NCBI GenBank assembly: GCA_017857175.1
Contig: JAFMDS010000018.1
Coordinates: forward strand, 1-39,869
Source: Candidatus Nanopelagicales bacterium
GTDB taxonomy: Bacteria > Actinomycetota > Actinomycetes > S36-B12
DNA length: 39,869 nucleotides
Direction: 5' to 3'
Below, piece after piece: positions 1 to 9,332 of this stretch. Each line of letters starts with the position of its first letter. Position 1 is the stretch's first letter. The notes beneath the pieces were generated by a model. That model ran no database searches, was not told where the DNA came from, and worked only from the letters and a program-made list of their open reading frames with translations. A program made the translations under genes and the position numbers.

Positions 1-1785
1 TGGAGTCGACTGTGGTCTGATGTCGGGGTAGTGGGCGAACGGGGAGCCCAATCAGTAGCGGCAGGATCCTTCATTGGAACAAAGTTCTTTCCGCAGGCTC
101 AACTCAATGTTGTGGACACCATGCTTGCGCAGTCAGGCTCGGGACCGGCAATCATTTCAATCTCTGAAAATGCATCTCGGCAGGTGGTGTCATGGGAGGA
201 ATTGCGAGATCAGGTCGCTGCAGTGGCAGCCGCTTTGCGGGCAGCGGGCTTAACGTCTGAATCCCGAGTGGCTGCGTGGACTCCCAATCTCGCGCAGACC
301 ATGATTTTTGCGCTGGGTGCTCTTGCCATTGGCGCGCAGGTCTGCACAGCCTCTCCTGATTTTGGGCCAAAAGCCCTCATAGATCGATTCGGTCAAGTGG
401 AGCCGACCATTCTTCTTGCTGTTTCCGAGTATCGGTATGCAGGCAAAATCCACAATGTAGATGAAAAGTTGGCTGAAATTGTGAGTGGTCTTCCAACTGT
501 TCGCGAAGTCATTGTGGTTGGTGAATCTATTCCAGAGGTGGGAATTAAGTGTCAAACGTGGGACCAATGGATTGCACCGCATCTTGGTGAACCTTTAATC
601 ACCACACCACTTGAATTTTCCCATCCGGGTTTCATCTTGTTTTCAAGTGGAACCACGGGCAAACCAAAATGCATTGTTCATTCGGCAGCGGGGATCATGC
701 TCAAAGTCATGAGCGAACAGGTCCACCACATGGGAGTCCAGCCCGAGGACAGAGTCCTTTACGTCACGACATGTGGCTGGATGCTGTGGAACTGGCTACT
801 TTTCACCTTGGCCCGCAAAGCTACCGTCGTTCTCTATGACGGCAATGTCATGTATCCAGATATTTCTAGGATTTATCAACTGGCCCAGGATGAAAAGTTG
901 AATTTCATGGGGCTCTCCGCGAAATTCATTGATTCGACTGTGAAGTCGGGCTTCTCACCAAAGAGCCTTGGTGACTACCCGCTTCTGCGGACAATTGCGT
1001 CCACGGGCTCGCCATTAAGCCCAGCCGGATTTGATTTTGTTTACTCTGATATCAAGCATGATGTGCATTTATCGTCCATGTCCGGTGGCACCGATATCTG
1101 TGGTTGCTTCGTGTTGGGAGTTCCGACACTCGCGGTTATGCACGGGGAAATTCAAGCGCCCGCGTTGGGAATGGATGTCGCCGTTTTTGACGACGAAGGC
1201 AATGAGGCTCCAGTTGGCATAAAGGGCGAGTTGGTATGCAGAAATTCATTTCCTTCGGTACCTCTTGGCTTTCTTGGGCCAGATGGTGACCAGAAATTTC
1301 ATTCGGCCTACTTTGACCGCTTTCCAGAAACCTGGGCTCACGGTGACTTTATTGAGCGCAGGCCCTCTGGCGGATTGGTCATTCACGGTCGCTCCGATGC
1401 AACTCTGAATTCCCAGGGTGTGCGCATTGGCACCGCTGAAATCTATGGTGTTGTTGAAGAGTTGACGCAGGTATCTGAATCGCTTGCGGTGGCTCGGAAA
1501 GTTGATGGTGACACCGAAATTGTTCTTTTTGTGGTGCTTACTGGGTCGATGGATCTCAGTGAAGAGCTTTGTGAATCAATCCGAATTGCGCTGCGCACCA
1601 AGGCAAGTCCGCGACATGTTCCCAAACTTATCGTGCAAGCGCCAGGCTTGCCACGAACAAAGACCGGCAAACTAGCCGAGCTGGCCGTCACCGACGTGAT
1701 CAATGGTGAAATTGTTCGTAACACGACTGCATTGGAAAACCCTGAATCCATTGATTGGTTCAAAAACTGGGCGCAGAATCTCTGA
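1..1785 (+). CDS. Acetoacetyl-CoA synthetase (acetoacetate--CoA ligase), 5' end outside window
   Basis: This ANL-superfamily adenylating enzyme should activate acetoacetate with ATP and CoA to acetoacetyl-CoA in the cytoplasm. The reading frame is open from base 1, with residues WSRLWSDVG ahead of GERGA, so the N-terminus is cut by the window edge; 594 residues are visible against about 650 for the family. The AMP-binding loop SSGTTGKPK lies near visible residues 214-222. It is followed by the TTCGWMLWNW stretch and VVLYDGN, which are typical of acetoacetyl-CoA rather than acetyl-CoA synthetases. The C-terminal PRTKTGKLAE carries the likely catalytic lysine (second K of KTGK). The gene ends 7 bp before the convergent hutH stop. 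Another short-chain 3-oxoacid substrate cannot be excluded. Confidence 0.87.
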   Translation, partial: WSRLWSDVGVVGERGAQSVAAGSFIGTKFFPQAQLNVVDTMLAQSGSGPAIISISENASRQVVSWEELRDQVAAVAAALRAAGLTSESRVAAWTPNLAQTMIFALGALAIGAQVCTASPDFGPKALIDRFGQVEPTILLAVSEYRYAGKIHNVDEKLAEIVSGLPTVREVIVVGESIPEVGIKCQTWDQWIAPHLGEPLITTPLEFSHPGFILFSSGTTGKPKCIVHSAAGIMLKVMSEQVHHMGVQPEDRVLYVTTCGWMLWNWLLFTLARKATVVLYDGNVMYPDISRIYQLAQDEKLNFMGLSAKFIDSTVKSGFSPKSLGDYPLLRTIASTGSPLSPAGFDFVYSDIKHDVHLSSMSGGTDICGCFVLGVPTLAVMHGEIQAPALGMDVAVFDDEGNEAPVGIKGELVCRNSFPSVPLGFLGPDGDQKFHSAYFDRFPETWAHGDFIERRPSGGLVIHGRSDATLNSQGVRIGTAEIYGVVEELTQVSESLAVARKVDGDTEIVLFVVLTGSMDLSEELCESIRIALRTKASPRHVPKLIVQAPGLPRTKTGKLAELAVTDVINGEIVRNTTALENPESIDWFKNWAQNL

Positions 1786-1792
1786 GTGGGCG

Positions 1793-3316
1793 TTAACTCA
1801 GAAATTTATTGACCACGAATTCACGTGCGCCGGCGATATCAGGGCTCAGGAATCGATCAGGGCCCGGTCCTTGGCTGTATGCACGTAACTCAGTTATTGA
1901 CTGTGAAATTCTTTTCGATGACTCAAGTGGTGCGCGCAATTCGATGGCGCGAGCGGCGGTCATGATTTCAATGGCAATAATGGACGTCAGATTAGCCACA
2001 GCACTGCGAAGTTTCCTGGCCGCATGCCAGCCCATGGAGACGTGGTCCTCTTGCATGGCCGAGCTGGGAATTGAATCCACGCTCGCTGGCACGGCGAGAC
2101 GTTTCATGTCGCTCACTAAAGCTGCTTGCGTGTATTGGGCGATCATTAGGCCCGAGTCCACGCCAGGGTCGTCAGCCAAGAACGGTGGCAGTCCGTGATT
2201 GCGGGCCTTGTCCAGCATTCGATCCGTGCGACGTTCGCAGATGGAACCGAGATCTGCGGCTGCGATAGCGAGGAAATCGAGGACATAAGCAATAGGTGCA
2301 CCATGAAAATTGCCATTGCTTGTTATCTCACCGCTGGGAAGAATCACTGGGTTGTCAATGCTTGACGCCAATTCGCGCTCAGCGACCATGCGAGCATGGG
2401 TGATGGTGTCGCGAACCGCACCTGTCACCTGTGGTGAGCATCGAAGGCTGTATGCATCTTGCACGCGATCATCACCTTGCTTGTGGCTTGCGACAATTCC
2501 CGAGTCTTGGAGTAGTTGGTAAATATTGGCTGCACTCGTAGCCTGACCTGGGTGCGGACGAAGTGGTGCATGCAGTTCCGGCCGAAATACCTGATCGGTG
2601 CCTAGGAGTCCTTCAATGCTCATGGCGGTGGCAAGATCGGCAGCCTCGCACAGTGACTCCAAGTCGCTGATGGCCATTATGAGCATGCCGAGCATGCCAT
2701 CGGTTCCATTAATGAGGGCAAGGCCCTCTTTTTCGTGTAACTCGACAGGTGTGATGCCTGCGGATGCCAGAAGTTCAGGAACAGCCACTTCGGATCCTTC
2801 AGCATTTCGAGCTTGGCCCTCGCCCATGGCAACGAGTGCACAGTGGGCCAAAGGTGCTAAGTCTCCACTACAGCCAAGAGATCCAAATTCGTGGACAATT
2901 GGCGTAATGCCCGCATTTAAAATCGCGGCATAGGTGAGTGCGACGTCAGGCCGAACCCCGGTACGACCAGATGTGAGGGTTTTTAGGCGAAGGAACATGG
3001 TCGCGCGGACCACTTCGCGTTCAACCTCTGGCCCAATGCCTGCCGCGTGAGAACGAATAAGCGATTTTTGTAACTGCGTGCGCATGTCGGCGGGTATGTG
3101 TCGGTTGGCGAGGGCGCCAAATCCAGTCGAGACGCCATAGACAGGGTGGGGCGAGGCCGCAAGTTCCTCCACATGAATTCGAGTTTGTGCCATCGCATCG
3201 AGTGCCTCAGGAGAAATGGTGATCGCATAATTGTGGCGCGCAACATTGATCACATCGGTGAACGTTGGTGGCACGGTCGTCAGGGTGACTGTCTTGCCAG
3301 ACTCGTTATTACTCAT
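1793..3316 (-). CDS. hutH: Histidine ammonia-lyase (HutH)
   Basis: HutH catalyses the first step of histidine catabolism, removing ammonia from L-histidine to give urocanate. The protein has 507 residues, the usual size. The electrophilic MIO cofactor arises by cyclisation of an internal tripeptide. Here that site reads GSLGCSGDLAPLAH with Cys149-Ser150-Gly151, so the usual Ala-Ser-Gly has Cys in first place. The known family signature tolerates Cys there, so I expect an active enzyme. Tyr60 in VYGVSTGFG matches the conserved active-site tyrosine. The ATG overlaps the hutI stop by 8 bp (ATGAGTAA) and a TAAGG Shine-Dalgarno lies 7 nt upstream. It is the last gene of hutU-hutI-hutH. Confidence 0.96.
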   Translation of the reverse strand: MSNNESGKTVTLTTVPPTFTDVINVARHNYAITISPEALDAMAQTRIHVEELAASPHPVYGVSTGFGALANRHIPADMRTQLQKSLIRSHAAGIGPEVEREVVRATMFLRLKTLTSGRTGVRPDVALTYAAILNAGITPIVHEFGSLGCSGDLAPLAHCALVAMGEGQARNAEGSEVAVPELLASAGITPVELHEKEGLALINGTDGMLGMLIMAISDLESLCEAADLATAMSIEGLLGTDQVFRPELHAPLRPHPGQATSAANIYQLLQDSGIVASHKQGDDRVQDAYSLRCSPQVTGAVRDTITHARMVAERELASSIDNPVILPSGEITSNGNFHGAPIAYVLDFLAIAAADLGSICERRTDRMLDKARNHGLPPFLADDPGVDSGLMIAQYTQAALVSDMKRLAVPASVDSIPSSAMQEDHVSMGWHAARKLRSAVANLTSIIAIEIMTAARAIELRAPLESSKRISQSITELRAYSQGPGPDRFLSPDIAGAREFVVNKFLS

Positions 3317-4475
3317 GTGATGACCTTAGGAGTTGACCGCCCCGAAAGACTCGTTGCACGGGTGATGTACCGGGGCTGTAGGCGAGGTAGTCGATAGATG
3401 GGCGGTCAAGGATCAAGAAATCCGCGCTCATCCCCGGCTCAATTCGCCCAACGTCATGGCGATCGAGGGCCTGTGCGCCGCCTGCGGTAGCCGCCCGAAC
3501 CGCCTCGTCAACGCTCATATGCATTTCCCGAACTGCAAGAGCAATGCAGAACGGCATTGATGTGATGAATGAACTCCCCGGGTTGCAGTCAGTTGCAATG
3601 GCCACGGAGATCCCAGCTTCAAGAAATCTGCGGGCATCGGGGTAGGGGGACCGAGTGGAAAATTCGACACCGGGCAAAAGGGTTGCCACGATGTTGTTCT
3701 CTGCCATGACGGCAAGTTCCATATCGCTCATGAAAGTCAGGTGATCCACGCTGATGGCTCCACATGCGGCGGCAACCTCAATTCCCCCGAGTGACTCCAA
3801 CTGATTGGCATGCAGTCGTACCTTTAGTCCGGCAGCTTTTCCCGCCAGTAACACTCGAGCGCTTTGCTCAGGCGTGAATGCACCGCGGTCGCAAAAAACA
3901 TCAATCCATCGTGAAAATGGCGCACAGGCAGTGAGCATGTCGCCACACACAAGGTCAACATATGCATCAGGGTCAGATTTGAATTCGGCTGGAACCACGT
4001 GTGCGCCAAGAAATGTGGTCTCGCTCGTGAACTCTCGAGCGATGCGCAATGCCCGTTGCTCATCAGAAACAGTTAAGCCGTACCCGGATTTGATCTCCAG
4101 GGTTGTGATTCCTTGGGAGTGCATTTGGCCGACAAGTCGTTGCGCATTGGACCTCAGTTCAGCATCTGATGCTGCCCGAGTTGCAGTGACGGTGGATGCA
4201 ATTCCGCCGGCCGAATATGAATCACCACTCATGCGGGCAGCAAAGTCAGCCGATCGGTCTCCCGCAAAAATGAGGTGGGCATGGGAGTCGACAAAACCTG
4301 GGAGGACAGCTCCACCATGTGCATCGATAATGTCATCGCATTGTGGTGCTTGATCCTCTGGCCCAATCCATGTAATTACGCCGTGGTCAAATGAGAATGC
4401 ATACCTTTGAGCACGAGCGGGCAAATTGTCAGACTCACTGACGAGTTCGCCAATATTGCTCACTAGCGTGCTCAT
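3309..4475 (-). CDS. hutI: Imidazolonepropionase (HutI)
   Basis: HutI hydrolyses 4-imidazolone-5-propanoate to N-formimidoyl-L-glutamate, the third step of the hut pathway. The 388-residue protein is an amidohydrolase-fold metalloenzyme. Visible metal and active-site residues are the HxH pair His65/His67 in DSHAHLIFAGDR, His159 (LGAHVVP), His222 (LHANQLE), His245 (SVDHL) and Asp296 (ATDCNPG); IKSGYGL near 128-134 is typical of the family. The ATG is 3 nt after the hutU stop with only a weak Shine-Dalgarno, which suggests translational coupling. Its 3' end overlaps hutH. Confidence 0.96.
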   Translation of the reverse strand: MSTLVSNIGELVSESDNLPARAQRYAFSFDHGVITWIGPEDQAPQCDDIIDAHGGAVLPGFVDSHAHLIFAGDRSADFAARMSGDSYSAGGIASTVTATRAASDAELRSNAQRLVGQMHSQGITTLEIKSGYGLTVSDEQRALRIAREFTSETTFLGAHVVPAEFKSDPDAYVDLVCGDMLTACAPFSRWIDVFCDRGAFTPEQSARVLLAGKAAGLKVRLHANQLESLGGIEVAAACGAISVDHLTFMSDMELAVMAENNIVATLLPGVEFSTRSPYPDARRFLEAGISVAIATDCNPGSSFITSMPFCIALAVREMHMSVDEAVRAATAGGAQALDRHDVGRIEPGMSADFLILDRPSIDYLAYSPGTSPVQRVFRGGQLLRSSHE

Positions 4476-4478
4476 GTG

Positions 4479-6194
4479 TTACTCGTTTTCATGCGCATGT
4501 GATCCGTTCATATCCAATTCACTCATGGGGATACGAACACCTTTTTCCTCAGCCACGCCACACGCGAGGTCATATCCGGCATCGACATGACGGATAACTC
4601 CCATGCCTGGGTCGTTGGTCAGCACCCGACGAATTTTTTCGCCAGCAAGTTCGGTGCCATCGGCAACGGTGACCTGACCAGCATGTATGGATCGGCCGAT
4701 GCCCACGCCACCGCCATGGTGGATTGAAACCCAGGATGCTCCCGAGGCGATATTGACCATTGCGTTGAGGAGTGGCCAGTCCGCGATTGCATCCGAGCCA
4801 TCAAGCATCGATTCGGTTTCGCGGTAAGGAGATGCAACTGAACCGCAGTCCAGATGGTCACGGCCAATGACCAACGGCGCAGCCACCTCACCTGTAGCCA
4901 CGAGCTCGTTGAACTTTTCGCCTGCTTTATCGCGTTCGCCGTAGCCGAGCCAACAAATGCGCGCGGGCAAACCCTGGAAAGCGACTCGATCCTGAGCCAT
5001 GGTGATCCATCGACGTAGGTGATCGTTCTCGGGGAATAGTTCCAGGATTGCTTGGTCAGTGCGATAGATGTCCTTCTCTTCACCCGAGAGGGCAACCCAC
5101 CGAAATGGCCCTTTACCCTCGCAGAAAAGTGGTCGAATATATGCGGGAATGAATCCAGGAAATGCGAATGCTCGATTGAAGCCACCTTTGCGGGCTTCAT
5201 CGCGAATCGAATTGCCGTAATCGAAAACCTCGGCACCCTCATCGAGGAAACCAACCATTGCCTCAACGTGCTTAGCCATGGACTCTTGTGCGCGATCGGT
5301 GAATTCATCGGGTTTCTTGTCGGCGTAGTCACCGGCATCATCTATGTCGATGCCCTCGGGAATGTAACTCAGGGGGTCATGTGCTGACGTTTGATCGGTA
5401 ACAATGTCAATGGGAACGCCGCGACGCAGCAGTTCGGGGTACAGAGTTGCTGCATTGCCTTCCAACCCAACGGAGAGTGGCTTTCTATTCTTCTTTGCAT
5501 CAAGAACCAAATCCAAAGCGGTCTCAATATCAGGTGCCACAACGTCGAGATAGCGGTCCTTCACGCGCCGGTGAAGGCGTGAGGGATCGATATCAATCAA
5601 AAGACAGACCCCCTCACACATGGTGACGGCCAGTGGTTGAGCTCCACCCATTCCACCGCATCCAGCCGTGAGGGTCAAAGTTCCGGCGAGGGTACCTCCA
5701 AACTTCTTGTCCGCGATTGCTGCAAAAGTTTCATAGGTTCCCTGCAAGATTCCTTGGGTGCCGATATAGATCCATGAACCGGCGGTCATTTGGCCGTACA
5801 TGGTCAAACCCAACTGCTCCAGTCGGCGAAACTCAGGCCACGTGGCCCAGTCGCCCACCAGATTCGAGTTAGCAATGAGTACTCGCGGTGCCCACTCGTG
5901 CGTTTGCATGATTCCAACAGGCCGACCCGACTGGACCAACATGGTTTCATCGGCTTTGAGCGTTTGCAGGCTCTTGATCATGGCATCAAAACTGCGCCAA
6001 TCCCTCGCAGCTTTACCGGTGCCGCCATAAACAACCAATTTCTCCGGGTGCTCGGCCACGGTTGGGTCGAGGTTGTTCTGCAACATGCGCAGTGCTGCTT
6101 CTTGAGGCCAGCCCAAAGTCGAAAGTTTGGTACCGCGCTGCGCATGGATTTCTCGGGTGGGGTCAAACGTCGCAGTGATCAGTTCTGAGCTCAT
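4479..6194 (-). CDS. hutU: Urocanate hydratase (HutU, urocanase)
   Basis: Urocanase uses tightly bound NAD+ as an electrophile to hydrate urocanate to imidazolonepropionate, step two of histidine breakdown. I take ATG at 6194 ([21 protein letters not shown]), giving 571 residues. GGAAGGAG lies 12 nt upstream, and residues from a more upstream in-frame start do not look like the family. The NAD-binding stretch [18 protein letters not shown] lies near residues 176-192, and the conserved cysteine region reads [11 protein letters not shown] towards the C-terminal third. It is the first gene of the minus-strand hut operon and diverges from the IclR gene across an 88-bp gap with an inverted repeat. 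Confidence 0.97.
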   Translation of the reverse strand: MSSELITATFDPTREIHAQRGTKLSTLGWPQEAALRMLQNNLDPTVAEHPEKLVVYGGTGKAARDWRSFDAMIKSLQTLKADETMLVQSGRPVGIMQTHEWAPRVLIANSNLVGDWATWPEFRRLEQLGLTMYGQMTAGSWIYIGTQGILQGTYETFAAIADKKFGGTLAGTLTLTAGCGGMGGAQPLAVTMCEGVCLLIDIDPSRLHRRVKDRYLDVVAPDIETALDLVLDAKKNRKPLSVGLEGNAATLYPELLRRGVPIDIVTDQTSAHDPLSYIPEGIDIDDAGDYADKKPDEFTDRAQESMAKHVEAMVGFLDEGAEVFDYGNSIRDEARKGGFNRAFAFPGFIPAYIRPLFCEGKGPFRWVALSGEEKDIYRTDQAILELFPENDHLRRWITMAQDRVAFQGLPARICWLGYGERDKAGEKFNELVATGEVAAPLVIGRDHLDCGSVASPYRETESMLDGSDAIADWPLLNAMVNIASGASWVSIHHGGGVGIGRSIHAGQVTVADGTELAGEKIRRVLTNDPGMGVIRHVDAGYDLACGVAEEKGVRIPMSELDMNGSHAHENE

Positions 6195-6246
6195 AGAAAC
6201 ATTGTTCTCCTTCCCCGACTCGATCTGTACGTTTCCATGGGAATGT

Positions 6247-6264
6247 AGTCTCGTATTCGAGACT
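6247..6264. promoter_or_regulatory. 18-bp inverted repeat, candidate hut operator
   Basis: The sequence is AGTCTCG-TATT-CGAGACT, two perfect 7-bp arms around a 4-bp spacer. It sits between the divergent hutU start (6194) and the IclR-family start (6283), about 19 bp before the regulator. IclR proteins bind short palindromes as dimers and often control a divergent catabolic operon while repressing themselves, so this is the natural operator candidate. Binding is inferred from position only. Confidence 0.5.
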
Positions 6265-6282
6265 TTATGCAAGACTTTGTCC

Positions 6283-7056
6283 GTGACTCAAGTGCCCGCG
6301 GCCGAAAAAACCATGCAGATTTTGTTGACCCTTGCCCGTGCAGCGGGTCCTATGTCAGCGACAAAGATTGCTAAGGAAACAGGAATTGCCCGTTCATCGC
6401 TCTATCACCTGCTCACGTCTATGGAGTCCCTTGGCTTCGTCGTACCTGTGGAACCCGCAGGTTGGGGCCTTGGGGCAAGTGCATTTGAGGTGGGCTCTGC
6501 ATACCTTCGCCACGAACCCCTCGAGCATCAAGCGCGCCCAGTTATTTTGAGAGCGATCAAAGGGCTCGGCTTCATGGCCCCTGTTGTCGCTCACCTCGGA
6601 GTCCTGCGTGGTTCCGACACTTTGTACATTGCCAAAGAGTCAAGTAGCCCCAACATCACTCTGGTAACTGATATCGGTGTTCGGCTTCCAGCAGCGCTCA
6701 CGGCATCGGGCAGAGCCATGTTGGCATTCCTGCCTCATGCCCAAGTTCGAGCCCTCTTTCCCAACGCGTCGGCTTTTACGAGTCGAACAGGAAAGGGTCC
6801 ACAGACACTTCCTGAACTGCGCACGATTCTTGCAGGCGAGCGCCGTGCCGGGTATTCCAGTGAATCAGGGTTTGTCTCGCCTGAACACTCATCAGTGGCG
6901 AGCACGGCATTTGACCACCTTGGCCAACCTGTTGCGGCGATCGGTTTAACGTATCGGGATGGAACGCTAAATCACCGGGAACGAGATCAATTAATCGCCA
7001 CTGTGAGAGACTCCGCAAACGCACTCACACAACGAATTGGTGGTCACAGGCCGTGA
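6283..7056 (+). CDS. IclR-family transcriptional regulator of the hut genes
   Basis: This is a 257-residue DNA-binding protein of the IclR family. An N-terminal winged helix-turn-helix (about residues 8-60, containing [19 protein letters not shown]) is followed by a GAF-like effector domain (about 80-250, containing [12 protein letters not shown] and [11 protein letters not shown]). I chose GTG at 6283 because homologues begin just before the helix-turn-helix; TTG at 6277 is an alternative, and no clear Shine-Dalgarno is visible for either. It is divergent from hutU-hutI-hutH and overlaps the downstream HutG-like gene by 4 bp. It therefore probably senses histidine or urocanate and controls both arms, but the ligand is inferred from context. 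Confidence 0.88.
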   Translation: MTQVPAAEKTMQILLTLARAAGPMSATKIAKETGIARSSLYHLLTSMESLGFVVPVEPAGWGLGASAFEVGSAYLRHEPLEHQARPVILRAIKGLGFMAPVVAHLGVLRGSDTLYIAKESSSPNITLVTDIGVRLPAALTASGRAMLAFLPHAQVRALFPNASAFTSRTGKGPQTLPELRTILAGERRAGYSSESGFVSPEHSSVASTAFDHLGQPVAAIGLTYRDGTLNHRERDQLIATVRDSANALTQRIGGHRP

Positions 7057-7967
7057 ATGATGTGAACGATCTCCAGGCACAGTCAAGTGAAGATCCATCA
7101 TGGCCGCGTGCGAATGCACTCTTGGGTCGCGACTCAGGAGCTCCAATTGCCATTATTGGAGTTCCAGCGTGTGAGACATCGATAAGTCCAACACGGGCGG
7201 ACACAACTCCGGGAGCAGTCAGGGATGCTTTGCGGCGTTACTCCACTTTCAGTGCCACTCACGATATCGATCTCGAGAACCTCAATATTTTCGATGCAGG
7301 TGATGTCGAATCACCCGATCACGATGAAGGCGAAGCCCGAGTTGCCCAGGCTCTCGAATCCTTGAAAGAAAAGATTGTGATTGCCATTGGTGGCGATAAC
7401 TCGATCACCTATTCGGTGGCAACTGCGCTTGCGGGTGAGTCCATCAAGCAATCAGGACTCATCACTTTTGATGCACACCATGATCTTCGCGATGGGATCA
7501 GCAATGGCTCGCCCGTGCGCCGTCTGGTGGAGGCTGGAATGCCGGGAGACAACATTGTGCAAGTGGGCATTGCTGACTTTTCCAACTCCGCCCACTATGC
7601 GCGCCGAGCTCAAGACATGGGCATCACGGTTATCCCACGAGCGGACTTCAATGCACGATCAATTGGATCGATTGTTGATCAAGCAATTGAAGTAGCGAGC
7701 CGAGGTGGCGGCCCTGTTCACGTGGACATTGATGTCGACGTTTGTGATCGATCGGTTGCTCCCGGTTGTCCTGCTGCCGCACCGGGCGGTCTTTCTGCCG
7801 ATGAATTGCGACAAGTGTCATTTCTCATGGGAGCAGATTCGCGGGTGGGCTCAGTCGATTTCACCGAAGTGGATGCTCAGTCAGATAGCCCTGACGGCAG
7901 AACAGTGCGACTTGTTGCCCTGTGCATCCTGGAGTTTCTCTGCGGTGTGGCCAGCCGAGATCTATAG
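7053..7967 (+). CDS. hutG: Formimidoylglutamase-like arginase-family hydrolase (HutG-like)
   Basis: This 304-residue ureohydrolase probably removes formamide from N-formimidoyl-L-glutamate to release glutamate, completing the hut pathway. Metal-binding segments are GGDNS (113-117), DAHHD (Asp140, His142, Asp144) and DVDVCD (Asp227, Asp229, Asp232). In arginases and agmatinases the first segment is GGDHS, with His binding manganese A; here Asn116 takes its place. I recall a similar Asn in some formiminoglutamases. The GTG start overlaps the IclR stop in a GTGA junction, so the two genes are co-translated. Its 3' end overlaps the convergent peptidase E gene by 6 bp. Context supports HutG over agmatinase or guanidinobutyrase, but sequence alone does not fix the substrate. 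Confidence 0.82.
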   Translation: MNDVNDLQAQSSEDPSWPRANALLGRDSGAPIAIIGVPACETSISPTRADTTPGAVRDALRRYSTFSATHDIDLENLNIFDAGDVESPDHDEGEARVAQALESLKEKIVIAIGGDNSITYSVATALAGESIKQSGLITFDAHHDLRDGISNGSPVRRLVEAGMPGDNIVQVGIADFSNSAHYARRAQDMGITVIPRADFNARSIGSIVDQAIEVASRGGGPVHVDIDVDVCDRSVAPGCPAAAPGGLSADELRQVSFLMGADSRVGSVDFTEVDAQSDSPDGRTVRLVALCILEFLCGVASRDL

Positions 7968-8693
7968 CTCAATTTTGCCCACAGGCATTCTGGTCTCAAC
8001 CACTTCATTTCCAACTTTTTCCACTCGGTACGCCGCAGGTCCGGTGATTGGATCGATCTCATGGTCGGAATACACGGCCACGGCCTCGGTGTTTTCATAA
8101 AGAATTCCAATGCGATCATCAGTTGCGTACGTCAGAGGTAGCAACTCTTTGTGCACGAGGTCGTGCACGAGGGGACGTCGCTGTGCCTCTGAGTCGTAGT
8201 GCACGCCGTTGCCATAGGGGAGTAGAGCTAGACCATCGAGTGCTGGCCTGAGTTCTTTGCCAAAGGAATCCGTTGGTCCGCCAACGTGCCAACAAATAGA
8301 GCCAGCACTCACGCCGGCAAGGATGGTGCCCTGATCCCAAGCGTCATGCATGATTGCGTCGAGCCCATGAGCGCGCCAGACCGCGAGCAGGTTCACCACG
8401 CTTCCTCCACCCACCCACACAATGTCACTCTTACCAATCAGATCGGCGGGATTGTGGTTCGGCATCATGAATAAGGACAGATGATCAACATCACAAGGCA
8501 CTCTCGACATGGCCGAGTACATGGTTGCTAGATATGCGGAGTCATCACCAGACGCGGTCATGATGAATGTCACTCTGGGGCGTTCCTTGCCCGTCAATTC
8601 CAAGGCTTTCAGCATAAGTCCGCCGGGCTCATGCCCGCCGGTGGTCTTGCGCTGAATGAAGCCTCCACTTGTGGCAAGAATTTTGCGTGACAT
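7962..8693 (-). CDS. Peptidase E-like serine hydrolase (family S51)
   Basis: The protein has 243 residues with the S51 (class I glutamine amidotransferase-like) fold. The nucleophile elbow reads AGVSAGSICW, with Ser129 as probable nucleophile, and IVWVGGGSVVNLL at 91-103 is the typical preceding glycine-rich segment. The known E. coli PepE cleaves Asp-X dipeptides; cyanophycinase is a relative, but this protein is the shorter peptidase E type. The C-terminal domain (TEAVAVYSDHEIDPITGPAAYRVE region, positions about 195-225) is usual for actinobacterial members. It stands alone on the minus strand, convergent with hutG, and is probably a cytosolic peptide-recycling enzyme. Confidence 0.82.
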   Translation of the reverse strand: MSRKILATSGGFIQRKTTGGHEPGGLMLKALELTGKERPRVTFIMTASGDDSAYLATMYSAMSRVPCDVDHLSLFMMPNHNPADLIGKSDIVWVGGGSVVNLLAVWRAHGLDAIMHDAWDQGTILAGVSAGSICWHVGGPTDSFGKELRPALDGLALLPYGNGVHYDSEAQRRPLVHDLVHKELLPLTYATDDRIGILYENTEAVAVYSDHEIDPITGPAAYRVEKVGNEVVETRMPVGKIEL

Positions 8694-8763
8694 GAAGGTA
8701 AGTAAATCATCGTTGAGGCCAAGTGCGCTGTTTGGTAACAGGTTTGGTCATCTGGGCGCACGT

Positions 8764-9264
8764 TCATTGAGCAATGAGTGAGCAGGAATCTTGATTCTTT
8801 AGCCGTTCATTCAATGCCCATAGCATGAAGGCGATCGAGGCGAGTGCGAGAAACGGCTGAATGGGTGCAAACCAGGTGACTGCCCCTGATGCTCCAATGG
8901 CAATGAGGACCAGTTTGTTGCAGACAGGGCAACCAACCGCAAAGAATGAGACGAACCCGCCAATAGTTCCCCACCGCGGTGCCGAGTCTTTTTCATCATC
9001 GTCTTCGGGTTTTGGGGATTCTGAGGGTTCACGTACGTAGGTTGCCATGAGCAGGCCGCCGAGAATTCCAGTGATAATTACTGTGGGATATGACCACCAC
9101 GTGGTTTCAATCGAGCGACCAAAAATAGGGTTGGGGATGACGGCTGTGGGCAGTGCAATGATCACGGCGATGCCCAGTCCGAAAATCAACGCCGACCACC
9201 AGCGGCGAGCGCTCCAGGTTGACAGTGCTGCTCGCCACGTGCTGAAAGACGAGGTGAGACGCAT
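8764..9264 (-). CDS. Four-helix membrane protein with CPxCN motif, unknown function
   Basis: The 166-residue protein has hydrophobic segments at about residues 26-46, 60-75, 100-117 and 122-148. A charged loop rich in Asp, Glu and Lys (about 79-95) separates the second and third. The third segment opens with VGCPVCNKLVL, a CxxC pair at the membrane edge that could bind metal or take part in thiol chemistry. I do not recognise the family. ATG at 9264 is preferred; a further upstream ATG at 9282 would lie inside a 16-bp palindrome. It diverges from the TDT-family exporter gene, and both promoters probably share that palindrome, which points to a joint response to metal or reactive sulfur. Confidence 0.7.
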   Translation of the reverse strand: MRLTSSFSTWRAALSTWSARRWWSALIFGLGIAVIIALPTAVIPNPIFGRSIETTWWSYPTVIITGILGGLLMATYVREPSESPKPEDDDEKDSAPRWGTIGGFVSFFAVGCPVCNKLVLIAIGASGAVTWFAPIQPFLALASIAFMLWALNERLKNQDSCSLIAQ

Positions 9265-9273
9265 GTTGCTACA

Positions 9274-9289
9274 ATACCCCATGGGGTAT
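9274..9289. promoter_or_regulatory. Perfect 16-bp palindrome of CsoR/RicR/CstR type
   Basis: The sequence ATACCCCATGGGGTAT is a perfect palindrome. It lies 9 bp upstream of the CPxCN membrane protein start (9264) and about 44 bp before the exporter start (9333). Operators of the CsoR/RcnR/CstR (DUF156) repressor family have this ATACC-C/G-rich-GGTAT form. They respond to Cu(I), Ni, formaldehyde or persulfides depending on the member. The repressor gene is not in this window. Confidence 0.6.
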
Positions 9290-9332
9290 ATTCCCGACAG
9301 GTACGTTCATGATTTTGGAGGCATCACAGGCC

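Noticed and set aside
6195-6272. Longer N-terminus for urocanase from an upstream in-frame start at 6272
   Set aside because: The added residues are unlike the family and would cross the operator-like repeat; ATG 6194 has a Shine-Dalgarno.
8728-8741. Dyad CTGTT-N4-AACAG with a direct repeat TTTGGT upstream of peptidase E
   Set aside because: Too short to claim as an operator.
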